A stretch of DNA of 64,000 nt from Hypoxylon rubiginosum (GCA_902806565.1 CADCXA010000066.1:496001-560000), one strand, 5' to 3'. Positions 37,226 to 47,627 are shown, counted from the stretch's first letter. Translations and numbers: made by a program. The notes: generated by a model not told the origin, from the letters alone.

Positions 37226-38839
37226 ATGCACGCCAAAAGCATTCTCATCGGCCTTCTAGGCATCACGGCCCTGACGGAGGCCACCGCCATCAGTCGTCCA
37301 TTCGACCAGATCCATAACCGACGGGCAGCTCGCGCTCTCAGCGCCAGACAGGCTGGCAAGGGCCAGGGGCAAGGTCAGAATGGTCAGAACCAGGGCAACC
37401 AGGGCCAGAACGGTCAGAACCAGGGCCAGAACAATGCCAACGCTGGTAACAACGCGAACGCCGGCAACAACGCCAATGCTGGCAACAACAACGCTAACGC
37501 CGGCAACAACAACAACAACAACAACAACAATGGTGGCAATGCTAATGCGGCTTCATTGACATTGGACGCGAACGCTGTTCAGACTGGTTCCCAGTCAGAT
37601 GGTAACCCCGACGCAGCTGAAGGAGAAGCTGCATCCGCCACGTAAGATAACCAGTATATGAATTAAGTGTGCAGTAGCTAATTAGTCCAGTGACGACGCC
37701 AACTTCATCAACTTCTGTAGCGGCAAGACGTTGACGAACGGCCTGCAACAGAAGCAGGGCTCTTGCAACGGTATCCCCATGGGTAACATCCCCGCGCAAG
37801 CCAACATGGTTTCCAGTATTTTGGTCAACCCTCAGCACAACGAGAACCTCCAGGCGAACCAGGACTTTGACATCCAGGTTCAGGTCGACAACTTCCAGGC
37901 TGGTACCTTCACAAATGCTGACAACACATACTACTCCGCTCCTCAGGACCTCAACGGCCAAGGCCAGATCATCGGTCACACTCACGTTACTGTTCAGGAC
38001 ATGGGTAACTCTCTGACCCCGACTCAGCCTCTCGACGCCACTCAATTCGTCTTCTTCAAGGGCATCAACGACGCCGGTAACGGCAATGGACTCCTGTCGG
38101 CTACCGTTACAGGCGGACTTCCCGCTGGTAACTACCGTGTCTGCACTATGTTCTCTGCTGCCAACCACCAACCTGTGCTTATGCCCGTTGCCCAACGTGG
38201 TGCCCAGGATGACTGCAACAAGTTCACGGGTAAGCTTTAATTATTGATATGCTTGATCATGATAGCTAATTCTATATGTAGTTGGTGGCAACGGCAACAA
38301 CAACAACGCCAATGCTGGCAACAACGCAAACGCCGGCAACAATGCAAACGCTGGCAACAATGCCAACGCTGGCAACAACGCGAATGCGGGCAACAATGCG
38401 AATGGGCAAGCAGGCCAAAATGGTGGAAAAGGCCAAAAAGCCGGCCAAAGTAATAACTCGCAGACAAGCAAAGGCACTGGCGGTAATGCTAACAGCAACA
38501 CCTCGCAGACTAAAAACCTTGGCGGTGCAGCTCCGAGTGTAACAGACTCTGGAGATGCTAAGCGGCCGTTTGCTGTCAACGGGTTAGTTTCCCCGAAGCC
38601 TACTATGAGTATAGTATGATAGCTAACGTATGCGATGTAGGAACACGTTTGTAAACCAGGCAGCGGCTACGCAGAGAGCTTGCGATGTGAGTAGCGCATA
38701 GGTTGAAACATTTCCCATGAGGCTTGGCTAATAAGTGTTCTAGATACAAAACAACGCCTGTAGCGATGCAGCGAACGCCGGTGCCGGTTTCACACTTGCA
38801 GATTGCCAAGCGCAACTCAAGACCTGCCAAGCAGCATAG
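37226..38839 (+). CDS. Secreted Asn/Gly-repeat protein with conserved fungal 'S17-like' domain
   Basis: Five exons: 37226..37641, 37691..38229, 38282..38582, 38641..38686 and 38744..38839; 465 residues. A signal peptide (MHAKSILIGLLGITALTEATA) is followed by a GQGQ/NQGQ then NANAGN low-complexity tract. The central domain (about 140-320) has NFINFCSGKTLTNGLQ, CNGIPMGNIPA, IIGHTHVTVQDMGNSLTP and NHQPVLMPVAQRGAQDDC. This is a domain common in ascomycetes, often misnamed ribosomal protein S17. A second NANAGN tract follows. The tail has Cys in ACD, NACSDA, LADC and KTC. The function is unknown; a wall-associated or matrix protein is likely. The short exons 4 and 5 are accepted because phase and the Cys-rich tail fit. 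No ribosomal role is implied. Confidence 0.88.
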
Positions 38840-39880
38840 TTGAGGCTGGGGAGGATTCTGGAACCGGCATCTGGAGCAGTTCGCTGTTGATGCACATTTT
38901 GAGTTTTTGATTCGTACGGCTCTCTGTTTTTTTGCTACGATGATATCCGGGGTGGTGTTGGTGTGTAATGTCACGCTGTGTGTGGCAAGATAGAGAGAGG
39001 CCGTGGGCGGTCGGGCGCACGACAATACCTTTTAATGATCAACACCCAAGGCTCCGACCGTGTACATTTTTTCATGAGGCTTTGGAATTTTTCCAATATT
39101 TTTCTTTATATTTATCGAAGTGAAATCGGAGTGGGTAGTCTAGATAGCTAGAAGGGAATGGGAAGCACATATCAGAAACTAATTTTTCCAAAAGCACTCA
39201 GAAGTGATATTGCATATGAATTTGTCTTGGTGAGCATCATATTTCTGACGGGTCAACTGGGCGAGGTGAGCTTCACATTTTCCATTTTCGCAGGTAAAAA
39301 GTTCCTTAGTAAAAACCATAGGGGTTCTAAAGTGAAATGGATCTTGGGTCGCCTCTGCAAGCGAGATAAGCAAGAAATCTGCTATTATGACCTATCACCC
39401 AGCTAAATCTCAAACCCATGTTTCCGCTGCAAGCAACAACGCCGAGCCGAGGGTTTTGCTGGAACGTCTCGAACCCCTGTTTTGCGGCTCGGCCGCGGCC
39501 CATCATTCATGCACCCTTTTTTTTTCCCTCCTGCAAGGTACGCCCCGCTTCTACGAGCTACTATCTGGAAATGGCTACAAGCCACCGCTTTTTTTGCTAG
39601 GTTAGGTCGAGAGGAAAACTGGCAGAAGTTGAATATCGTCACTTGAACTCAGCCGGATATCGCGGCTACCTGAACTTTGCTTACTATACGTACATTCTCC
39701 CTTGAGAAATAGTATCAGAGTCATACGGGTTAACTTGGGTAGGCTAGATGAATGGCATCCTATTTCGACCCATATTATGAAAGGGGAACACCTTCGAGGC
39801 TCCAGGTCTGTGTTTTGGGCGACTGCTCATATACCTCCACCTTTCATTTTATATCCGTTAAGCGGAGTTTAATCTCTATC
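38840..39880. other. Intergenic gap, no gene seen
   Basis: 3' flank of the Asn-rich protein gene, then sequence without recognised features up to the 5S fragment. Confidence 0.5.
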
Positions 39881-39932
39881 ACATACGACCATGAGATTCG
39901 AAGAATTCGGAATCCCGTTCGCTCTCCCACAG
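39881..39932 (+). pseudogene. 5S rRNA 5' fragment
   Basis: Begins ACATACGACCAT, the usual ascomycete 5S start. It continues through sequence matching loop B/C with GGAATCCCGTTCGCTCTCCC. After about 50 nt the similarity stops: the internal promoter's second half and the 3' strand of helix I are missing. Dispersed 5S genes and pseudogenes are common in filamentous ascomycetes. This one would not fold as a full 5S rRNA. Confidence 0.5.
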
Positions 39933-40240
39933 GTACCTAAGGTAAGCGAATCTTGTCTTGTTCGTAAAGCTCAAGAATCTATATCTATATCTAGAAACAC
40001 GGATGTAACCATTGTATTAGGTTATGCGATTTTGAAAAAAATCTCTATTGCAGATGTAACGAATGATTTATCCAATTTCTAATCAATCAAGGAATGGATG
40101 GCCCCCTATAACAAATGAATGTAGCGCGTAAATATATACATCCAAACCCACCCACTAGCTTCCCCCTTTTGATCCAAAATTCGCCTAGATAGGTAGCCAA
40201 CCCCTATCATCAGGTATGTGTGATCTCGTTTTCCACCTAC

Positions 40241-40753
40241 TTATTTGCAGCTGTGGTCATCGTTAAGGCATTGGTTGACGCAGGCGCCGTGGATGTTGAC
40301 GTTGTTCAGCTTCCCCGAGACGCCGCCCTCGTTGCACATCTGGGCCATGCGCGTCATCCCGGGGATGAGGTCCTTCTTCTGGAGGCCGGAGATGTCCTTG
40401 TTCCACTGCGTGCAGCACTTGCGGCCGTCCACCTGGTAGCAGGCGCGGCGGTAGCCCTGGTCGTTGTAGACGGCCGCGTTGGCGTCGGCCTGCAGCGTGC
40501 CGATGAACTTCCAGCACGTGTCCGTGTCCGCCGCGTTGTCGGAGTCGCAGACCGGGTTGACGTCGCCGATCGCCGGGCACGACGAGGAGGCCCGCGCCCG
40601 CTGCGTCGCGGTCGTGTGCGTGTCCCGCGCGCCGTACCACGAGATCTTGCCGCCGTCCGCGGTGTCCTCCTCGGCGAGGGGGACGTCGTCAAGGATGGGA
40701 GTCGCCATCAGGGCGGTGGCTCCGAGAAGGACGAGGAGGGACTGTAGCTGCAT
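40241..40753 (-). CDS. Secreted Cys-rich protein, 170 residues (10 Cys)
   Basis: Intronless. The signal peptide MQLQSLLVLLGATALMA is followed by an acidic pro-like stretch, then a compact C-terminal domain from about residue 58. That domain has ten Cys (SSC, NPVC, DTC, RRAC, RKCC, QMC, GAC, NQC, HSC), enough for five disulfides. Conserved-looking segments are CWKFIGTLQADANAAVYND, CCTQWNKDISGLQKKDL and HGACVNQCLND. I know no enzymatic function for this pattern. Similar Cys-rich secreted proteins occur in plant- and insect-associated fungi and are usually listed as candidate effectors. GC is much higher in the gene than in its flanks. Secretion is the only property strongly supported. Confidence 0.85.
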   Translation of the reverse strand: MQLQSLLVLLGATALMATPILDDVPLAEEDTADGGKISWYGARDTHTTATQRARASSSCPAIGDVNPVCDSDNAADTDTCWKFIGTLQADANAAVYNDQGYRRACYQVDGRKCCTQWNKDISGLQKKDLIPGMTRMAQMCNEGGVSGKLNNVNIHGACVNQCLNDDHSCK

Positions 40754-41119
40754 TTTTGGAAATGGAAAGCTCGGTGGTATGTAATTTGATGTGATCTGGA
40801 AGAGTTAGCGGTAGGTACTTTGCAGAACAATCGTATTATAGGATACGCCTTACGGGAGTAACAGAGGTAATGACGGTAGAAGGCTTGTGATGATGACGAT
40901 AGCTAGGAGAAAATGATACGAATGCGAATGTCTGGCGAAGAATAACTTAACAGTTGATGGGCGGCGACCCCTTTATAACATTGATGGCAACTCATTATGG
41001 CCGAGTTCGGCTTGCATTCTTACACTCGACTTAACCTCACCAGCAAGGGCATACTGTCGATGTGTCCATCTACTTTCCGACTTAGGTCTATACATGACAT
41101 AGCCATCCTTTAGGCTAAT

Positions 41120-41430
41120 GAGTATCCTCTTCAGCCTCGAGCAGCATATTGCCGTTCTCGACCATCATGGAGCGCTGATGAGGTAATGTTAGGCAGCATC
41201 CCTTTCCAGAAGATTGATGCTAACCTACCCAGGTACGTGACTCAGGTAGGTAACTTATAAGCTAAGTCAATTGGCTAAGATAGATCTTCTCTTCAGCCTT
41301 ACGCAACTTATTGCTGTTCTCGATCATCATGGAGCGCTAGTGAGGCATTGGTGTATTGGAACTGATGTTAACCTAGGTAACTTACGTCAGTCAGCTAAGA
41401 TGGATCTTCTCTTCAGCTGACAGCCCCGTC
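41120..41430 (-). repeat. Duplicated coding-like unit (two copies plus a partial third)
   Basis: Two copies about 160 bp apart share AGCGCT-CCATGATG-(G/A)TCGAGAAC on the minus strand, running into GCTGAAGAG. Translated, they read RSMMVENGNMLLEAEED and RSMMIENSNKLRKAEEKIYLS. A third partial copy near 41402-41430 reads SAEEKIHLS. The similarity is higher in the protein-like part than between the copies' linkers, which suggests a duplicated exon or gene end. No complete gene can be built. Confidence 0.5.
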
Positions 41431-41980
41431 TTACATCAATGCCGGCTCTATCTCCTCAGCCGGTGGTTAAATAAAGATCTACCAAATAGATCTGCATAAG
41501 ATTAAGTATAAAGTAGGTTCATGTTGCGCCTCCAAGAATAGGTGCTCACCTGTTATCATAGCCTCAACTACGGATATGTCAGCCAAAGTCTGTTCCGTAT
41601 GGTGCGATTATGTTAAGACAATGAACGACATGTCTCAATTTACCTCTGATGATGATCTGATAACTACATAGGTACAATTATCTTCGCCCTATCTTTATTT
41701 CTTTGTTTTTTCTAATACTTTTAATCCGCCCCGGCTTAGAATTGTATCTAGGGGGTGAAAGAGCTAAGAATTATGAACGACGAGTATGGAACAATCCGAT
41801 CATAATTACGTTTGGGAATGAGATGGGCAAATTTATATGGAAGTTGAAAAAATAAACGAGTGAATCCTTCTACACTATCTCCTCATTGCTGCCAGTGACC
41901 CTTTTATCTACACTCCCACAACACTCTCCCCCTAAATACGTAGTGACCGAGCTTAGAGTAAACGATTCATCTGAGTGCTA
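41431..41980. other. Intergenic gap, no gene seen
   Basis: AT-rich 3' flank of the small secreted peptide gene that ends at 41981. Confidence 0.5.
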
Positions 41981-42282
41981 TTACGCAATAGCAGCAGGGT
42001 CGACGGGAGAATCCCCTTCGACACCTGCCGCATGACAAGCCGCTAGGCACGCAGCGTACGCGTCCCACTGCGGCGCAACAGGAGCACAATAGTTAAGACA
42101 GTAGTTTCCATCGCCACCCTATTCGCACAGCTATGTTAGCAATGACGCCTTACTTTTAATAAAGCAATAAAATTAAATAGCCTTACCCGTCTGTCAACTG
42201 TTTTGTCGATTACCTCATCTGCCACGGGAGCAGCAGAGGCAATGCTGGCGAGGACGAGGGCGAAGACCGCGGAGAACTTCAT
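41981..42282 (-). CDS. Small secreted peptide, 77 residues, paired CX3C motifs
   Basis: Two exons, 42282..42187 and 42118..41981. The 68-nt intron has a GTAAGG donor, a GCTAAC branch-like site and an AATAG acceptor. The start MKFSAVFALVLASIASA is a clear signal peptide, followed by a short acidic pro-region ending in DRR, a possible Kex2-like site that lies right at the exon junction. The second exon encodes NYCLNYC, 12 residues, then ACLAACH. This C-X3-C / C-X12 / C-X3-C spacing is that of helical-hairpin peptides with two stacked disulfides (alpha-hairpinin-like). The tail is acidic and unstructured. Function is unknown: antimicrobial, inhibitor or effector roles are all possible. Exon lengths keep phase exactly. 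Confidence 0.75.
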
Positions 42283-43005
42283 TTTCAATTGCTTCGAAAT
42301 GATAAATGGGGTAAATTTGGTTGGTAATGGTGTCGTATGTTTGAGTCCTCTATTGTTGTGGGAAAGTATGTAGGCAGAGAAGTTGTTTCTGGACGGCGGC
42401 TATTTGGTACTCTTTATACTTGATGGTGCTACCATAGGAATAGGGGTAAAATAACCTGAGCTGCTACGACAGCGATTCGCATCCCTCCTAGTGCAAGAGA
42501 AATGGCCTTGTTCGGCAAGATGATAGCTAGGCTTAGCCAACAATGCCTATAAGAACCTAGCGTCGCAACAAATGCTTCTCAACTCGGAACCTAAAGAATG
42601 CCTATTTTCTTAATATCACCTGTTCATTCAGTTTAAGGTTAGATGAAGCGCGATCGACATAAGAACATTTGGCTATGCAGCGCCTCATGCTTGTAAGAGT
42701 CGTAAACTCGTAGTCTGTTAGGCTCAGGCTTAGGTTAGCGGAGGATAGCTGCTATATCATCAGCCTGGGATTATCTGGTTACGCGACAGTTTACTTCAAA
42801 TGGGGTGGTATATATTCCGTTATTCTACCCATCACACCTAATATAACGTCCATATAGCTCGAGGGTCAATCTGTAGCCTGCTAGATATCATTCTCCTTCT
42901 TGACCTTATCTCATCTCCTCCCTCGAACTTGTCTCTCCTCTGTAACTCCTTCTACCAGTTAAATTTCCTTTATCTACTCATATTCAATGCATGAGGTAAA
43001 AAGCC
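42283..43005. other. Spacer between divergent secreted-protein genes
   Basis: Upstream of both the CX3C peptide (minus) and the sedolisin (plus); no gene supported. Pyrimidine-rich 42.88-42.96 kb is probably sedolisin promoter or 5' UTR. Confidence 0.5.
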
Positions 43006-44976
43006 ATGCATATATTAATAATTATTTACTCGTGTCTCCTTTCTATGATTCTTGCATTCATTGAAAGCAGGTGGCACACAGAGCGACGCTTCAAGTCTCT
43101 GGGCTCAGGAGAGAGCTTTAGAGAAAATCAAGATTGGAGAAGAACAAAACTCCACATCCAGATTGCTCTCGCACAGTCCTATGTCGAAGAAGCAACTGAT
43201 TCTCTATTTAGAATATCCGACCCTAGCTCTGAAGAGTATGGACAGCACTGGTCCGCTCGAGACGTTGCGAAGGCCTTTGCTCCTTCAATATCACATGTAT
43301 CGCAGGTGAAGGACTGGCTGTATAGCTCTGGGATCGCTGCGGATAGACTGTCATCTTCTCATGGCGGAGGATACATCTTAATAGAATTGACTGTGGAAGA
43401 GGCGACGAATCTGTTTAACGCCACATGTTCCCGACGCAACCACAAGAAATCGAAGGAGACTTGGATAGATTGCGACCATTACAACATCCCAGAATCTCTA
43501 TCTTCTTTCATCGACTATATCATTACCGTCGGGAAGTCCACCAAGGATCTTTCATCTCATGCCCAAAGCCGCATGAGACACAGGTCTGAAGAATCAAAAG
43601 CCCAGTCTCTGCAGAGAAGAAACGGAACAGCATCGTTTTCAGACATCGACTGCGGCGAGTACACGACGCCGTCATGCCTCAGGGAGCTCTACCATATTCC
43701 ACAAGAGATCAGCCCCCATCCTAACAATTCTTTCGGGATTTTTGAACTTGCCTGGGCTACTTGGCTTCCAGACGATCTTGACCTATTCTTTAATACGTTC
43801 GAACCCCAACTCGTCGGGAGATACCCATCTGTCCAGCGAATCGATGGCGGATACATGCAGACGAGTTTCAACATATCGCCGTTCAACCTCGAGCCAGACC
43901 TAGACTTCGAGTACGCCATCTCTCTGACGAACCCCCTGCCCGTAACCAACATCCAGGTGGGCGACAAGGTCCTCGGAGGGGACATCAACAACATGCTCGC
44001 CGCATTCGACAAGTACTACTGCGGCGCGCTGAACTCTTCCATCGACCCGACGTTCCCCGCGTCGCGGCCCGGAGGCTACAACCAAACGACGGACTGCGGA
44101 ACCGTCACACCGCCCAGGGTCCTGTCTATTTCCTACTCCTACCCGGAGGCCAGCTTCCCTCCCGAGTACCTGCGGCGCCAGTGCTTGGAGTTCCTGAAGC
44201 TCGGGCTCATGGGCGTCACCGTCGTCGTCTCTAGCGGAGACACCGGGACCCAGAGCGGCCCCGAGCCCGGGACATGTATTGACGGGACCGCCGGCGCTGC
44301 GAACGCGACGGGCGGTAGGTTCAGCCCGCAGTGGCCGTCTGCTTGTCCTTGGGTAACGTCCGTAGGCGGCACCCAGCGCTCTGCGAAATCGAACCTAACG
44401 TCCGCGCCCGCCGTCTCCGCCGAGGGGAAAGAAGGACAGGTACTTGAGACGGCCTTCCGCGTCGACCTCGGCAACGACCGCATCCTGACCTCGGGAGGGG
44501 GCTTCAGCAACGTGTTCCCCGCCCCGGCCTACCAGCGCGCCGCCATATCAGCATACGAGCAACAGGAAAGCGCGCACCTGGACGAGCTGCGGAGCAAGGG
44601 GTACCTCGACAGCAGCTCGGGAGCGGGGCGCGGGTTCCCCGACGTGGCCGCGCTGGCCGCCGGGTACCTAGCGGCCGTCGACGGCGCCGTGCGGACGGTG
44701 CACGGGACGTCGGCGTCGGCGCCCGTGTTCGCGTCGCTGGTCGCCCTCGTCAACGGCGAGCGGTTGCGCGCGGCCAGGCCGCCCGTCGGCTTCGCGAACC
44801 CGGCGCTGTATACGCGCGGCGCGGCGGCGGAGGCGTTTAATGACGTGACGACGGGGGCGAACCGGGGGTGCGGCGCGGATCCGGCGTTCAGGGCGGCCGA
44901 AGGATGGGACGCCGTGACGGGGTTGGGGAGTCCGGATTATGAGAGGTTGCGGAGGATTTTCATGGACTTGCCGTAA
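43006..44976 (+). CDS. Sedolisin (S53) serine-carboxyl protease / tripeptidyl peptidase
   Basis: Intronless, 656 residues. A signal peptide-like start (IIIYSCLLSMILAFIES) is followed by a pro-kumamolisin activation domain to about residue 190 (HIQIALAQS, ISDPSSEEYGQHWS). The catalytic domain has Glu and Asp in LEPDLDFEYA, the oxyanion-hole Asp in VVVSSGDTGT, the nucleophile Ser in GTSASAPVF and the C-terminal calcium-binding region around FNDVTTGANRGCG. Members work in acid outside the cell, releasing tripeptides or cutting proteins. N-glycosylation sites are present. Base composition changes along the gene: the pro-domain is AT-richer and the catalytic C-terminus strongly GC-rich. Confidence 0.93.
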   Translation: MHILIIIYSCLLSMILAFIESRWHTERRFKSLGSGESFRENQDWRRTKLHIQIALAQSYVEEATDSLFRISDPSSEEYGQHWSARDVAKAFAPSISHVSQVKDWLYSSGIAADRLSSSHGGGYILIELTVEEATNLFNATCSRRNHKKSKETWIDCDHYNIPESLSSFIDYIITVGKSTKDLSSHAQSRMRHRSEESKAQSLQRRNGTASFSDIDCGEYTTPSCLRELYHIPQEISPHPNNSFGIFELAWATWLPDDLDLFFNTFEPQLVGRYPSVQRIDGGYMQTSFNISPFNLEPDLDFEYAISLTNPLPVTNIQVGDKVLGGDINNMLAAFDKYYCGALNSSIDPTFPASRPGGYNQTTDCGTVTPPRVLSISYSYPEASFPPEYLRRQCLEFLKLGLMGVTVVVSSGDTGTQSGPEPGTCIDGTAGAANATGGRFSPQWPSACPWVTSVGGTQRSAKSNLTSAPAVSAEGKEGQVLETAFRVDLGNDRILTSGGGFSNVFPAPAYQRAAISAYEQQESAHLDELRSKGYLDSSSGAGRGFPDVAALAAGYLAAVDGAVRTVHGTSASAPVFASLVALVNGERLRAARPPVGFANPALYTRGAAAEAFNDVTTGANRGCGADPAFRAAEGWDAVTGLGSPDYERLRRIFMDLP

Positions 44977-45347
44977 GGGAGGTAGCTATTTGGTATGAAT
45001 CAACGAATGGATCTTGAGGTAGTGGACTTATGTCCATTAGCGACGGCAATTCGTTAGCATCACACCTCTTGTAAAGGGGTAGGGAGAAAAAGAGGGAGAA
45101 AGCCGAGTTCCAACCAGGGTATTTACAAGCTTTAGGTTATATTCAGTTATTGCCTCTATAGTAACAGTATTCGATCCGCCTTTACATTCGTCTGATTAGA
45201 AGATTTGTATTTTACCCCGGTTGCAACATCGCTGGTCTTATGTGCATTAACCTTCATAGAGACATAGGCACCTACCTATATATCCCGTGGTCCATGATTC
45301 ATCCACAGCCGCATCCTCCTACATAGCCCCTATATCACAAACACCAC
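44977..45347. other. Short gap between convergent genes
   Basis: 3' flanks of the sedolisin and DUF3176 genes; nothing else seen. Confidence 0.5.
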
Positions 45348-47627
45348 CTACACAAACCTCGCCCGCCCGTCGCCATCCCGCACGAGCTGCGCCCTCGTGT
45401 CCCGCGCCACCTGCTTGATCTCCTCGCCCGAAGAGTCCGCCCGCACGTTACGCGCGATAGACTCGTCCACGCCGCAGAACAGCATCGCGAGCGTGCTCGA
45501 CTTCCACAGCCTGCCCCTGGCCCCCCTCCCCTGCTGCGCCCCGTTATCATCCCCGCCGGTCGTCGGGACGTGCACCACCAGCAGCAACAAGAAGAGCGCG
45601 CTCAGCCCGACCAGCACCGCCGGGTACGAGAACCAGGCCCAGCGCACGGCGACGCAGGTCTCGTTCACGACGACGTCGCCTTGGGCGTACTCGCCCGCGC
45701 CGCCCTCGCCGCGGTTCCGCATCGTCGCCGTCATCGTGTCCGTGAGGCCCGCCATGAATCCGTCTATCGAGGAGAGCGACAGCGTGCCGTTCCGCCACAG
45801 GGTCTTGGCCACGAGCGGCCCCGTCGTCACACCCCCCGTCATCTGCATGTGCGTGTCGTCGAGCTCGGCCGCCAGCTGCTGCTTGATGACGCTGGCCGAT
45901 GACCACCCGAACGTCCACACGCAGTCCGCGTCGAACCAGCCCGTCTGTACCGTCGAGTCCGAGTCTGCGTCTGTGTCCGTGCTAGTGCTCGCGATGTCGT
46001 CGGGCGCCGCGTCCACATTGGCCAGCGCGACCTCGACGAGCCCGGTATCGTTGCCGGGCTTGCGCTCACAGGCCGCGAGCGTGCCATTACGAAAAGTGTG
46101 GCTCGTCGCGAGCGCGAACAGCGCGCGCCTGTCGGTCCGGCCGCACAGCTGGTTCTGGCCGATGCGCGTGGTATTCACGACGGCCTCGGCGCGCACCGAG
46201 CCCGCGACGGCGGCGTCGTACGTGCGCACGCACGGGTACATCTGGCAGGCGTACGCGGACGGCGCGCCGGCCCAGTTGTCGGCGTTCGTCAGCACCTGGA
46301 GCTCCAGGACGTCGGACAGCGTGGAGAGGGCGACGGGGGCCGCGGACGAGAACAGGACGCCCTGGCCGATCCACGTCGTGACGTCGCCGGACGCCGGGTC
46401 CTGCAGCGTGAAGTTCCGAATGGGGGCCGGCGAGGATCCGGGGGCGCCTGTCGCGTTGTGGATGGCGGCGGAGATATCCTGGCACGCGTGGCACACGCCG
46501 ACGGTTTGGAAGCGAGGGAACGTGCAGTTCCCGGACGCGCAGTCCGTTTCGACGAGTGTCGCGGCGTTGGCGGGCGGGTTGATGAGGCCTGTAGTGATGG
46601 CCACCGCCATCGGACTGTCGATATCGGCCTCGTTAGCGCCGACGTGGCCACCTTGCGCCATGTAGCTGCTTGTCCGCGCGACCGACGCCCGGGTATTGGG
46701 GCTTATCTGGGGGCAGTCTACGTTCCCGACGATCTGTTGCGTGAACGGGTCTGCAGCGAACGCAAGCACTATAAGAAGCGCACCGAACCTTGCCAGCAGT
46801 TTGGTAGTGCTGCTGTATCGTGGCTGTTAGTCTAAATCTATGTGACCTTGCATAACAGCCTGAGTACCTAGGAGAGATCTTACAATTCTTTTTGTCTTGC
46901 CAGATATGTGATAAGACTCCCCGGATACAGCAAAAGGCTACTCGGCCTTTCGAAGCCGTCCATGTCGACTTGAAACAAGAACATGAGAGATGCCCATGCG
47001 CCCCTGCTTGCCTCGTCGAAATCATGTATGTTCATAAGTCTCCGTGGGCTCTGTTGAAACCATTGCCACTTCAACTGGCTGATACCTTTTCACTTTGTCA
47101 GTCTTCTCGACTTCCAAGGTGATAATGAATACGGGGTATGCCCAACCTTCTGATAGCGGAAGAGCCAAGCCCGCCTTCAGTAAGACCGTGAATACGGCAA
47201 TGAAAGCGTTAATGGTGATGAAGAGAGGCCAGGTATCCACCTGCTGGTTCTGATAAGACAGCAGCACTATGAGGATAGACATCAATGAAATGAGGGCGAC
47301 CAAAAACCCAACAGTCTCCGCCACCCACCCGTAACTCCAGAGCCGCTTTCCGCGTTGCCATGTGGAGCTGGGCCGTAGTGTTCCGGGCGTCTGAGGGTCC
47401 ACGGCGCTGGATGGTACCTCTTTTTTAGGATCTGGTGACTCTGGCCTTAGGAGAAGACTATCGAACGAGTCCCTATTCCGCTTCCCCGCCACCTCGTATC
47501 TCATCTCGAACTGATTGTGGCCATTTTCGGCGTCGATGGAAGAGACCGACGGCATCGGCGTCGGTTCATGATTGTAATGGATTTCGTAAGGCTCATTGCC
47601 TTCCCCTATGCCACGATAGGTCCCCAT
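45348..47627 (-). CDS. DUF3176 family membrane protein
   Basis: Three exons: 47627..47147, 47085..46884 and 46812..45348; about 715 residues. Two N-terminal transmembrane helices (VAETVGFLVALISLMSILIV and a helix before LKAGLALPLSEG) are followed over the first intron by the DUF3176 signature SQLKWQWFQQSPRRL then FDEASRGAWASLMFLF. A third helix (LLARFGALLIVLAFAADPF) begins exon 3. A large lumenal or extracellular domain with Cys pairs and N-glycosylation sites leads to a final helix (FSYPAVLVGLSALFLLLLVV) and a basic tail. The role of this fungal family is not known. The first donor (GTTGGG) is weak. The second acceptor is a CAGCAG pair, so two products differing by one Ser are possible. Confidence 0.88.

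Noticed and set aside
40220..40747. 175-residue plus-strand frame over the 10-Cys protein gene
   Set aside because: Low-complexity Val/Ala/Arg product mirroring the high-GC minus-strand gene with a proper signal peptide.
45397..46665. 422-residue plus-strand open frame over DUF3176
   Set aside because: Shadow of the minus-strand gene, whose membrane helices and signature are unmistakable; no domain on the plus strand.
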